DNA from: Thraustochytrium sp. TN22
Lineage: Eukaryota; Sar; Bigyra; Thraustochytrida; Thraustochytriidae
Direction of reading: 5' to 3'
Assembly (NCBI GenBank): GCA_013306675.1
Contig: JABLUY010000004.1
Location: 186,001-250,000, forward strand
DNA: 64,000 nucleotides
In this document: in pieces, positions 14,101 to 22,416 of the stretch
Numbering within the stretch: the first letter of the stretch is position 1
Layout of the letters: every line of letters starts with the position of its first letter
Notes under the pieces: model-generated
The model's database searches: none
What the model saw: only the letters and a program-made list of their open reading frames with translations
What the model was told of the DNA's origin: nothing
Made by a program: the position numbers and the translations under genes

Positions 14101-14949
14101 AGCACCTGTGCCCATGGCCGCTGCGACGATGCGCTCCAGCTCGCGTTCGCTGTGCGCCGACCCACCTTGTACCGGCATGCAGTCCACGTACAGATTGTAG
14201 CGGATGAGTAGGTGCGCCTGCTCGCGCCTTGCGAAGGCAGCCACGTACCGGCGCACAAAGTCCTCGACGCTCTCGGACGCGAAGCAAACCTGCACGCGCG
14301 GAAGCTGGTAGCGGGCCCCGCTCGCCACCTCGACCACGAAGCGGTCCGTGGCGCGGTCGTGGGCCTGCACCACGGCCGTCTCCCACTGCGCCGCGTCCGC
14401 ACGCGTCAGGACCGTCGCGCCGTGCAGCGGGAACTCCAAGGCGTTCGCTTGCACCGGGTCCGCGGACCGGTCATAGTACGCGGACAGCGGCAGCACGGCG
14501 GCCGACGCTGCGTCCTCGCCGGCCCCGGCCGGGTCTGCCGGCCACACGCCGCAGGCGCGCAGCGCGGCCTCCACGGAGACCTCGCTCCACGCGAGGCTGT
14601 CCAGCGTGCTCGCGCGGGCCTCCGCCGTCGCGTCCGCGCCCTCCTTGTGCTCCTCCAGCTGCTCCTGCCTCATCTGCTGCTGCGAGATCTCGCGCCGCGA
14701 CGACATGCTCCCGCTGGCGTCCTCTGCCGAGGGCAGCTCATCCTTGAGGTTGGCAATGAAGCTCGAGAACACCCCTCCGCCGCCGCCGCCGCCGCCCGCG
14801 CCGCCGCGCGCCGGCGCCTTGCGCAGGCTGCGGATCGGCGACGTCTTGGCGGCGCCCTGCTCCTGCTGCTGCTGCTGCCCCTGCTGCCCCTCGCCGCCCG
14901 CGCGCGCCTGCCGCCCGCGCCGCTCCGGCGACCGCGCCGCGCCGCGCAT
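2138..14949 (-). CDS. Axonemal dynein heavy chain, inner-arm type; one frame discontinuity near the N-terminus
   Basis: This is a force-generating ATPase of the flagellar axoneme. On the minus strand it holds the N-terminal stem, the linker (about 12000-10300), and the ring P-loops of AAA1 (GPAGTGKT, 10133-10156), AAA2 (GPTGGGKS, about 9290-9313), AAA3 (GDTGTGKT, 8210-8233) and AAA4 (GVGGSGRKS, 7166-7192). The AAA1 Walker B region reads CFDEFNRI. The coiled-coil stalk and microtubule-binding tip lie at about 6600-5500, followed by AAA5, AAA6 and the C-terminal domain ending CALKY. The C-terminal stretch with LSTTGHSTNFV resembles the DNAH1/3/7/12 inner-arm group. I chose the ATG at 14949. Coding passes from the upstream frame to the downstream frame at a seven-G run (13291-13297 on this strand). 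One extra base there would give about 4270 residues, a normal length. An acidic, glutamate-rich stretch follows the run. A sequencing or assembly indel is likelier than a broken gene. Confidence 0.93.
13291..13297 (-). other. Homopolymer where the dynein reading frame changes
   Basis: Seven C on the plus strand (seven G in the coding sense) sit where the two dynein frames must be joined. Upstream of the run, protein-like sequence ends ...FRVDLVEEVRL. Downstream, dynein-like sequence resumes in another frame after an acidic stretch. Both frames stay open across the run. The only GT-AG pair I found that repairs the frame would make a 14-bp intron, which is too short. Confidence 0.6.
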
Positions 14950-15161
14950 CCTGCTGCCGCTGCGCGCTCGCCTCTGCCGGCCGCGCCGCGCCGCGCCGCG
15001 CCAGGCCAGCCCGCGCGCCGCCGCCGCCGCGCGCCGCTCCAGCCGCCGCGCGCGCGCCGCCGATTTGAACCTGGTACGCGCCGGAGCCGTTGACCGCCCC
15101 GCCCCGGAGGCGCCACCCCGCGAGGAAAAACAGGAGGCGCCGTGCAGCGGTCTGCACGACG

Positions 15162-15201
<40 letters not shown>

Positions 15202-15657
15202 CGCTGCGACTGCAGGCCGAGCGGCGCTCGAACGGCCGCCAGCCTGAGGCGCGCAGGCAGGCGGCCTCGATCTCGAGCGAAGTTTACTGCGAGAGTTGCT
15301 GAGCGAGCCGAGAGGCCTCAGAATGTGCGCGAGCGCGACGGTTGCCACTCCGAGGCCGAGGCCAAGGCCGAGGCCGAGACGGAGAACAACTCACGCGCAC
15401 ACACACACGCGCCCGGGCGACCAGTGGCCGTGGTGGCAGGCTGCGGCAGGCTCGCTCGGTTTCCGTTGGTGATGCCGCCTGAGCCTGGCAGGCATGGGCC
15501 TGCCTGCCTGCTATGTTATCGTCGTTGTGGGGACATGGGGGACGCATGCGCGGCGTACCTGGCGCTGGCGCTGGCGGGCAGGAAGCGGCAGGAGAGCTTT
15601 GCGCGGAGCGCGCGCGCGCGCGAGACCCTGGGCAGAGTGTGCGTGGTGGACCGACCC
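14950..15657. promoter_or_regulatory. Divergent promoter region between the dynein and WW/IQ genes
   Basis: These 708 bases separate the dynein ATG (14949, minus) from the chosen ATG of the WW/IQ/ankyrin gene (15658, plus). The dynein-proximal part is extremely GC-rich. A short AT-rich island containing TTTGAACC lies at 15064-15071. A GGCA tetranucleotide array (15161-15202) lies in the middle. Open frames cross the region but they are low-complexity (Arg/Ala/Cys-Leu-Pro) and look non-coding. Confidence 0.5.
15161..15202. repeat. GGCA/TGCC tetranucleotide microsatellite
   Basis: About ten and a half uninterrupted copies of the 4-bp unit GCAG, without a mismatch, lie in the intergenic region between the divergent dynein and WW/IQ genes. 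Confidence 0.95.
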
Positions 15658-18600
15658 ATGGCGAGCGCGGCCGGCGAAGCCGAGGCCATGCAGTGGTACG
15701 AGGTCTGGGACCCGAACTCGCAGGCGTACTACTACTACAATGCCGTGACGCAAACGTCGCAGTTCGAGGTGCCCGAGGAGGTGCGCAAGAAGAGGGAGGA
15801 CGAGGCGGCGGCCAACACGGCGGCTGCCAAGGCAGACGGCGCAAGGGCGACCGTGGTCGGGCTCCTGGCGGCGAGTCTGCGCTCGTACCCGCCGGAGCTC
15901 CGCGCTGTGCTCAGAATCCAGGGCGTTTACCGAAGCAAGCAGGCGCGCCAGGCCGTTCGGGCGCAGCGCGCTCGGCACGCCGTGAAAAAGCAGGCTTCCG
16001 TCCGCTTCAAGGCGTCGGCCTGGCACAAGGTGCGCGACCCGGCTAGCGGCGCAGACTACTACTACAATGAGAACACGCAGGAGGTCTCCTGGACACTTCC
16101 AGACGGCGAGCAGGAGGCAGAGCCAGGGCCCACGCAGCCCGAGCCGGCTGCGTCGGCCGGGCCCGTGCAGGGCGGTGAGTGGATTGAGCTGCTGGACCCG
16201 GGCTCTGGCGCCTTCTACTACTTCAACACCGAAACGCAGGAGTCCTCCTGGGAGAAGCCCGCCGCCTTCTCGCGACTCAACATGCGTGATATCGGCAAGA
16301 AGGTGATGGGCGCAGAGCTGCGCGCGGCCGTTCTCGTCCAGAGCACCTTTCGCGCCAAGGTCGCCCGCCGTGCGGTGCGCAAGCAGCGCGGCAAGAAGTT
16401 GGCTCCAGCCGCTGACGGGGCCGAGGACAAGGTCAACGTCTGGCAAGTCTTCCGCGACCCTCGCTCTGGTTGCGACTACTACTATAACAGCGAGACGCAA
16501 GAGGTGCAGTGGGAGCCGCCGGCCGACTTTAACAAGAGCAAGGCCCTTGCGGACCCCAGGATCGGGCCGGCCAATCACCGCGAACAGTGGACCTGGCTCG
16601 AGCTGGTGGACCCCGCCTCGTCCAAGACCTACTTTTACAACCAGCGTACAGGGGAGTGCACGTGGACGCGCCCCACGCTAGGCGAGGATGAGCAGCTTGG
16701 GTCGGTCTTTAAAGGCATTGACGCCAAGCGCATCAGCGATGAGCTGTGCGCCGTCATGCGCATCCAGGTCGCCTTTCGGGCCAAGATCGCCCGAAAGCGC
16801 GTGCGCCAGCACCGCGCCGTCCGCTTTCAAGGCAGCTCTGACCGCGAGTGGGTCGAGGTTCTCGACAACATGACCGGGCATCCCTATTTCTTCAACACGC
16901 GCACCACGGAGGTGTCCTGGGACCCGCCCCAGGAGAAGAAGATGCTTGGCGCCTCCTTCGCGCTGGCCAGTGACGGTGTCTTGCGCTCTGCTAGCTCCCG
17001 CAACAGCCTCACGTCCATGAATTCCCAGCCTTCGGTCCGCATAGGTCTCTCCGTCGTCTCCGAGGAGTCCACCCGCAAGATGAACTCTACGTACACGAAC
17101 AAGATGACGGGCGCCTATGACAAAGACCGCGAGGACGACAGCGAGGATGAAGGCGGCGACGGCGACGACGACGTTGACGACGAAGAGACCAAGGAGGTGG
17201 ATTCAAAGACTCAAGACATGAACCAAACGACGAAAGTCGTGGACTCTGGAGCAAGTAGCGTGGACTCAGAGGCCAGAGGCCTTGATCAAAAGAAGGAGGC
17301 AGACGTGGGGAAGCATGAGCCAGCTGGCACCGAGCAAGGCGAAGTCGGTCGAGACGAGGTCGTCAGCCAAGGCGAGGTCGAGCCAGCCGAGGTCAAGCCA
17401 AAGGAGGCCGAGGTCAAGCCGAAGGAAGCCGAGGCCAAGCAGGACGACACCAAGGCCAAGCAGGACGACACCATGGCCAAGCAGGACGACACCATGGCCA
17501 AGCAGGACGACACCATGGCCAAGCAGGACGACACCATGGCCAAGCAGGACGACACCATGGCCAAGCAGGACGACGCCAAGGAGAAGCAGGTCGATGAGAG
17601 GTCTGAGGAAGCCAAGCAACAAGATGATGCCGGAGTCCAGCAGAATGACAAGACGGCCGAAAAGACGGAGTCAGACGATGCCGAGACCAAGCAGCAGAAG
17701 GACGTCCACATGTTGGAGCCAGGCGATGTCAAACAGGACCAGCTTGCGCCAGGTGGCACTGCGCGCCGCGAGCCCAAGCTTGGCAATGCCGAGGAAGACG
17801 AGATCAAGCAGGAGGAAGAAGCCCAAGTCGAGCTGGAAAAGATCGTTCAGCAGGTCGTCTGTGACATGGCCTCGCAAGTGGAGAGCTCTGAAATGGCCAA
17901 GGCCTCTGATGTGGCCAACATGGCCAAGGTTTCCGACGTGGCCAGGGACTCTGACGTGGCCAAGGTCTCTGAAACAGACAGAGACTCTCGCGAAAAGAAC
18001 CCCCATTCGCCGGTGAGCCCCACATCAGGCGAGTCCATGAGCCCAATTTCTGGGACACCGCTCGACACAATGCCGGAGGACGTGGCGCAGCGCTTTCGCA
18101 TGTTGGATGTGCTGCTGGTGTTGAACGGGAAGCGCATGGAAGTGCTCAAGAGGCTAGGCGAGGACGCGACGGATGAAGGAGCGAGCGTGGAGGGGCGTCG
18201 CTCCAAGTCTCTGCAGCAGTCCGTGCGCGTGGCGGAAGTTGCGGCGGAGGAGGCGCAGGAGGAAATCGGAAAGATTGAGAACGCACGTGGCGAGGAGGCG
18301 ACGCGCGAGGCGGTGTCCCAGGCGCTCAAGTCGATGGTCTTTTGCGAGGCCCAGCAGCTCCTGGCGGCCAAGTCGATGCTTGGGCTGCACTCGTCCCTGC
18401 TGGGCATGGCGAATGCCAAGGCCAAGGAGATTGCGGATGCTGTGGTGAGAGAAGGACTGACGTCCGTGCGATCGCTCGGGGAGCGGCAGCGCGCGGTGGA
18501 GGAGGAGCGCAGGACCGCGGACCTGCGCATGCGGCACGTGCAGGTGTTTGCGCACCGAACGGCCGTGTCGGAGTCGATCCTGGAGAGACGCTGGGAGGCG

Positions 18601-19806
18601 GCGAATCAGCTGGCCAAGCGGGTGACGTGCTCGTCGCGGTACTTGGTGCGGCGGCTGCTGGAGGTGGACAGCGCGGCTTACGAGGATGCCTTCGCTAAAA
18701 CGGCGGAGGCGGCGCGCGAGAACGGCGACAGCTTCGAGTCTGAGCTTGGCTTCATCGTGGATAAGATTGAGGGAAGCTCGCCCTGGTGGCCGACGTACGA
18801 GCGCGCGATGACCGCGGTGCTGGCGGCGTGGGCATCGACAAAGCAGCTCGAGGAGGAAGTGCGGGCGGCGAAGGAACGCGCGAACGAGGAGCGCGCGGCG
18901 CGATGCATGATGGCCGAGGAGGCGTCGCAGCGCGCCGCCATGGCGGCGCAGGGCCAGCATAACTTCGAGCTGGAGTGCAGACGGGCCTTCGTAGCGCGCT
19001 GTCGCGCAGCGTGGGCCAAGGGGCTTCGACAGCGCGACGGGAAGACGGGACGCGAGGAGGACGCGGACAAGTCCAGGTCGGCAGCCGGGGACAAGAGCAG
19101 CAAAGATACAAAGAAGGTCCATGCGGGCGCTGGCAACAGGACGGTGTCGCCCACCAGGCGCAAGAAGCCGCTTCTGGTGCGCAAGGACGGGTACCGGTCG
19201 CCGTGGCACGCCGTGGCCTCAGCGAAGAGCTCGCTGGAGGACTTCCGGCAGGCGCTCAAGGAGGAACGGGACCGTCGCCTGTACCAAGAGAAGAAGACGT
19301 TCAACGTGGACCAGGCGGATCCGGAGAGCGGACGACTTCTGCTGCACCAGGCGTGCTGGCACTCGCGCGTCGACGTGGTCAAGGAGCTTCTGGCGCAGGG
19401 CGCCAACCCGAACGCGGCCCAGAGTGCGCTGGACCTAACGCGGCCCATCCACGTGGCGGCGCGCGCCGGGCGCAGCGACATTTTGGAGCTGCTGGTGCGC
19501 GAGGGCGCCTCCTTGTACGCACAGGACTCGAGCGGCGACACAGCGCTGCACTGGGCGTGCCGCGCGGAGTCGCTGCCGTGCGTGCGGTTGCTGCTGACAC
19601 TGGCGCGGTCGCAGGGCGGGCACACGGACTCGCTGGAGGGCCTGTGGATCTTGGTGGCGAAGCTAAACGCACGAGCGCGCATGGCCACAGAGGTCCTACC
19701 GCAAGGCGAGGATGGGCTCTCGTACACCGGTCAGCGCATCACAAAGCTCTTACGGCAGCTCGAGGTCCACGCGCAGCGCAAGCTGCTGGAAGGCGCCGGA
19801 CCATGA
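15658..19806 (+). CDS. WW/IQ/ankyrin-repeat scaffold protein with three WW-IQ-WW modules
   Basis: A 1382-residue protein if the ATG at 15658 is used. The frame stays open further upstream, but that part is low-complexity. Six WW domains lie at about residues 13-39, 122-148, 175-201, 262-288, 313-339 and 398-424, each with the aromatic YYY/YFY block and a final Trp-x-x-Pro or similar. IQ calmodulin-binding motifs lie at about 84-103, 223-243 and 365-385. The order is WW-IQ-WW three times over, with a period near 140 residues. An acidic low-complexity segment and perfect seven-residue repeats follow (around residues 590-650), then an alpha-helical region (about 800-1120) and three ankyrin repeats (about 1222-1318). 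WW domains bind proline-rich ligands and IQ motifs bind calmodulin, so a calcium-responsive scaffold is the reasonable inference. I do not recognise an ortholog. Confidence 0.85.
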   Translation: MASAAGEAEAMQWYEVWDPNSQAYYYYNAVTQTSQFEVPEEVRKKREDEAAANTAAAKADGARATVVGLLAASLRSYPPELRAVLRIQGVYRSKQARQAVRAQRARHAVKKQASVRFKASAWHKVRDPASGADYYYNENTQEVSWTLPDGEQEAEPGPTQPEPAASAGPVQGGEWIELLDPGSGAFYYFNTETQESSWEKPAAFSRLNMRDIGKKVMGAELRAAVLVQSTFRAKVARRAVRKQRGKKLAPAADGAEDKVNVWQVFRDPRSGCDYYYNSETQEVQWEPPADFNKSKALADPRIGPANHREQWTWLELVDPASSKTYFYNQRTGECTWTRPTLGEDEQLGSVFKGIDAKRISDELCAVMRIQVAFRAKIARKRVRQHRAVRFQGSSDREWVEVLDNMTGHPYFFNTRTTEVSWDPPQEKKMLGASFALASDGVLRSASSRNSLTSMNSQPSVRIGLSVVSEESTRKMNSTYTNKMTGAYDKDREDDSEDEGGDGDDDVDDEETKEVDSKTQDMNQTTKVVDSGASSVDSEARGLDQKKEADVGKHEPAGTEQGEVGRDEVVSQGEVEPAEVKPKEAEVKPKEAEAKQDDTKAKQDDTMAKQDDTMAKQDDTMAKQDDTMAKQDDTMAKQDDAKEKQVDERSEEAKQQDDAGVQQNDKTAEKTESDDAETKQQKDVHMLEPGDVKQDQLAPGGTARREPKLGNAEEDEIKQEEEAQVELEKIVQQVVCDMASQVESSEMAKASDVANMAKVSDVARDSDVAKVSETDRDSREKNPHSPVSPTSGESMSPISGTPLDTMPEDVAQRFRMLDVLLVLNGKRMEVLKRLGEDATDEGASVEGRRSKSLQQSVRVAEVAAEEAQEEIGKIENARGEEATREAVSQALKSMVFCEAQQLLAAKSMLGLHSSLLGMANAKAKEIADAVVREGLTSVRSLGERQRAVEEERRTADLRMRHVQVFAHRTAVSESILERRWEAANQLAKRVTCSSRYLVRRLLEVDSAAYEDAFAKTAEAARENGDSFESELGFIVDKIEGSSPWWPTYERAMTAVLAAWASTKQLEEEVRAAKERANEERAARCMMAEEASQRAAMAAQGQHNFELECRRAFVARCRAAWAKGLRQRDGKTGREEDADKSRSAAGDKSSKDTKKVHAGAGNRTVSPTRRKKPLLVRKDGYRSPWHAVASAKSSLEDFRQALKEERDRRLYQEKKTFNVDQADPESGRLLLHQACWHSRVDVVKELLAQGANPNAAQSALDLTRPIHVAARAGRSDILELLVREGASLYAQDSSGDTALHWACRAESLPCVRLLLTLARSQGGHTDSLEGLWILVAKLNARARMATEVLPQGEDGLSYTGQRITKLLRQLEVHAQRKLLEGAGP
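17437..17583 (+). repeat. In-frame 21-bp tandem repeat (KQDDTMA)
   Basis: Seven consecutive 21-bp units inside the WW/IQ gene encode KQDDTKA, five copies of KQDDTMA and KQDDAKE. The five central units look identical at the DNA level, so the expansion or homogenisation is recent. The flanking units are diverged. A second, degenerate repeat of AKVSDVA type follows at about 17893-17980. Confidence 0.9.
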
Positions 19807-20048
19807 CCCAACGTTTCGAGGAACACCGCAAGACTCGTCGAGGACAACAAGGGTGATGGGGAGTTGTAAAAAGGAGAGCAAATGATGATGATGATGAAAA
19901 TGCAGTCGCAAAATAGAAGGTGAGGATGGGCAGTCCGAGCTGACGGTGGGCGAGGGATGGAGGGAAATTGTGGAGGTACTGTGCGCGCTCTCTAGGCCTA
20001 GCTAGACCCATGAAGAATCATGCGTTCTAGGTGCAGTCAGAGAGTCAG

Positions 20049-21332
20049 TCAGTTGCTCCAGACCTGGCGCGCGCCGGCCTCGAGCTTGGTGGCGAAGCAG
20101 GTGCAGTCCTGGTTGTACTTGTCGGAGAAGGCGGCGGAAAGGGCGGCCATGACGTCGTCGGCCTTGGCCTTCTCGACGAGTGAGACGGTGCAGCCGCCGA
20201 AGCCGCCACCGGTGATGCGCGAGCCGTAGACGCCGTCCTGCTTCAGGGCCTCCTCGACGAGGAAGTCGATCTCCGGGACGCTGACTTCGTAGTTATCGCG
20301 GAGGGACTCGTGCGACTGCACCATGAGCTTGCCGACGGTGGCATAGTCCTTGGCCTGGGCGGCCTTGAGCGCGGACAGCGTGCGCTGATCCTCTTCGACG
20401 GAGTGGCAGGCGCGCTTGAAGGTCGTATCGTCGATGGCGCCCTTGTCGTGCACGGCCTTGAGCTCCTCTAGCGAGACGTCGCGCAGGGCGGCGCGCGACT
20501 TGCCGTCAGCGCCGAACTCCTCGTTGACGGCCTTGACGGCGGCCTTGCACTGCTTGACGCGATCCGGGTACTCGGAGCCGGAGAGCTCGTGCTTGACGTT
20601 GGAGTTGCAGACGACAATGACCAGGTCCGGGTCGTCGAGCGGCACCTCGGTGGTCTCGCGCGAGCGGCAGTCAATGAGCAGCGCGCGGTCCTTGACGGCG
20701 CAAGAGGAGATGAACTGGTCCATGATGCCGCAGGGCACGAGCGCGTAGGTATGCTCGGCCTCGACGCAGCGCAGCGCGCGATCAACGGGCGACACGGAGG
20801 TGATGCCGTAGACGGCCTCGAGCATGGTGGCCGTGCAGACCTCGAGCGAGGCGGAGCTGCTGAGGCCCGAGCCGAGCGGCACGTCGCTGGCGAAGGCCGC
20901 GTCAAAGCCCACGACCGCGGCGCCGTCCTCGGTGGGCGCGGCCGCCGCGAGCTCCTGGTAGTACTGCTTGATGACGCCCTTGACGTACTTGGCCCAGGAC
21001 TTGTCCTTGCCAGCCACGAGGCTGTCGCTGGACTCGTCCAGCGTGAACTCCACGGGCGGCTCGTCCGGCATGTAGGCCGAGACCAGCCTGCACGTGCTGG
21101 AACCGTCCGTGCGGCGGCGCGCCACGCAGAAGGTGGCCATCTTGAGCGCCAGCGGCATGACGAAGCCGTCGTTGTAGTCCGTGTGCTCGCCGATGAGGTT
21201 CACGCGCCCGGGCGCCGTCACGCACAGCGCGCCCTGCAGCGACTCGGCCGCCGGCGCCTCGGCGTCCGCCGCCGCGCCCTCGTACGCGCGCGCGAAGAGC
21301 TTGCGCGCCTCCTGCTCCATGTCAGCCCCCAT
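20049..21332 (-). CDS. GALK1: Galactokinase
   Basis: A GHMP-family kinase that phosphorylates galactose to galactose-1-phosphate with ATP (Leloir pathway, cytosol). With the ATG at 21332 the protein is 427 residues. The galactokinase signature GRVNLIGEHTDYNDG is at about residues 42-56. The ATP-binding GHMP motif PLGSGLSSSAS is at 152-162. CGIMDQF carries the expected catalytic Asp (about residue 205) and R43 matches the conserved arginine. The third GHMP motif GGGFGGCTVSLV starts near residue 375. An in-frame ATG at 21524 would add 64 residues rich in Ala, Ser and Arg beginning MGSAQSS. I prefer the shorter form because similarity begins just after it. The gene converges on the WW/IQ gene with a 242-bp gap. 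Confidence 0.95.
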   Translation of the reverse strand: MGADMEQEARKLFARAYEGAAADAEAPAAESLQGALCVTAPGRVNLIGEHTDYNDGFVMPLALKMATFCVARRRTDGSSTCRLVSAYMPDEPPVEFTLDESSDSLVAGKDKSWAKYVKGVIKQYYQELAAAAPTEDGAAVVGFDAAFASDVPLGSGLSSSASLEVCTATMLEAVYGITSVSPVDRALRCVEAEHTYALVPCGIMDQFISSCAVKDRALLIDCRSRETTEVPLDDPDLVIVVCNSNVKHELSGSEYPDRVKQCKAAVKAVNEEFGADGKSRAALRDVSLEELKAVHDKGAIDDTTFKRACHSVEEDQRTLSALKAAQAKDYATVGKLMVQSHESLRDNYEVSVPEIDFLVEEALKQDGVYGSRITGGGFGGCTVSLVEKAKADDVMAALSAAFSDKYNQDCTCFATKLEAGARQVWSN

Positions 21333-21546
21333 GGTCGCTCTCCGGGACGATCTGCGCCGCGACAGCGACCGCGCCAGGGACTGCGCTGCGGACGAGACGC
21401 GCCGCGCCGCGCTCTGCCGCCTCTCCGCCGCGCCTGCGCACCTCGCCTCGGGCGCCTGGCCTCCGCGAAGCGCGTTTGCTGCGTCCGCTGCGCCGGCGCC
21501 GGGGCTGCTCTGCGCGGATCCCATTGATGCGCTTCGGAGAAGAAGC

Positions 21547-21565
21547 CAACTTGAACTTCAAGTTG
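21547..21565. promoter_or_regulatory. 19-bp perfect palindrome upstream of galactokinase
   Basis: CAACTTGAACTTCAAGTTG has nine-base arms that are exact reverse complements around a central C. It lies 215 bp upstream of the preferred galactokinase ATG and 23 bp upstream of the alternative one. It looks like a dimeric factor site, but nothing in the sequence proves binding. Confidence 0.4.
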
Positions 21566-21837
21566 AAGAAGAGAAGGGAAACTCTGACTCACAGACAATT
21601 TGATCTCTGGCGAGACCTGGAACAAGGCGGCCGCCGAAGCTCTCGCCGCCGGCCGCGCCGCGCCCGCGACGCAGCTGGATTCGCGCGCCGCGCCCAGCAG
21701 GGAGGGCCGGCGGGCGCGGGGCGGGCGACGCACGTCTTCAAGGGTCTGCAGCGCCCGGCGCTGCGCCGCGAGCCCGCGCGCACGGCCCGCAAGTCCACCT
21801 CGCGCGCGGGCTGGAGACCAAACTAGCCGCTCGCCCG

Positions 21838-21848
21838 TAGGGTTCCGG
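21838..21848 (+). promoter_or_regulatory. TAGGGTTCCGG element, first copy
   Basis: This 11-mer recurs exactly at 55049-55059 in the divergent region between the eS21 and DRC10-like genes. Both copies are preceded by a CGCCCG-like stretch. It resembles the plant telo-box core, but no function is shown. Confidence 0.3.
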
Positions 21849-22416
21849 TCGGTTCTTTGCCGGCCGCGAAGCAGACGATCGGACGACATTCTGTTGAGCG
21901 GCCCTGTGCGTAGCGCATGCTCGCTCTCTCAGGCTGCCGATGACGGGCACCGTCTGCCTCGGGCTGTCGGTCTGCACTGGATCGCATTGCACTGCAATGC
22001 AAATCACGAGACCACCTTCTGATCCGGCTGCGTGGTTTTGCCCCGACCTGGCATTCGGGATCGAGAACCGTTCGGAAAATCTGAACAAGACGAGGGCATC
22101 CTCAGACAGCCTCGGCGCCACAGCCCGCCAAGCCCAGTGCAGGTTTCGCGATCGCGGTTTTAAGAATAAGCATGCGTGGTACGTACGAACGCACTGCGCA
22201 CTTGCAAATGCCCGCGCCGTGCACAAAATGCAGAAACACGGCCTCGTGCACGACAACGCCGTTTCGACGTCGTGCACGAAGTCGCGCCGCGGCGGTCACG
22301 CGTGCCTAACGACCGACGATTTCAAATAAATTCACAGTCAAACGCTCAAGTCAAAGTCGCCGCAGGCACTCCAGAGCCCCATCCACAGCAGCCGCTCGCC
22401 CGCGCTGCGCGCCAGG

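Larger units (their letters stand above)
21333..22416. promoter_or_regulatory. Divergent intergenic region between galactokinase and the Ala-rich gene
   Basis: About 1.1 kb with no supportable gene. The half near galactokinase is GC-rich. The 22000-22400 part is richer in A and T (for example TTTCAAATAA near 22320). It holds two perfect inverted repeats (21547-21565 and 21984-22000) and an 11-mer shared with another divergent promoter (21838-21848). Confidence 0.5.

Noticed and set aside
15050-15075. A tRNA-like B box, GGTTCAAATC, on the minus strand
   Set aside because: The flanking bases cannot form a T-stem and no acceptor or anticodon arm could be placed. It fits the TTCAA promoter motif better.
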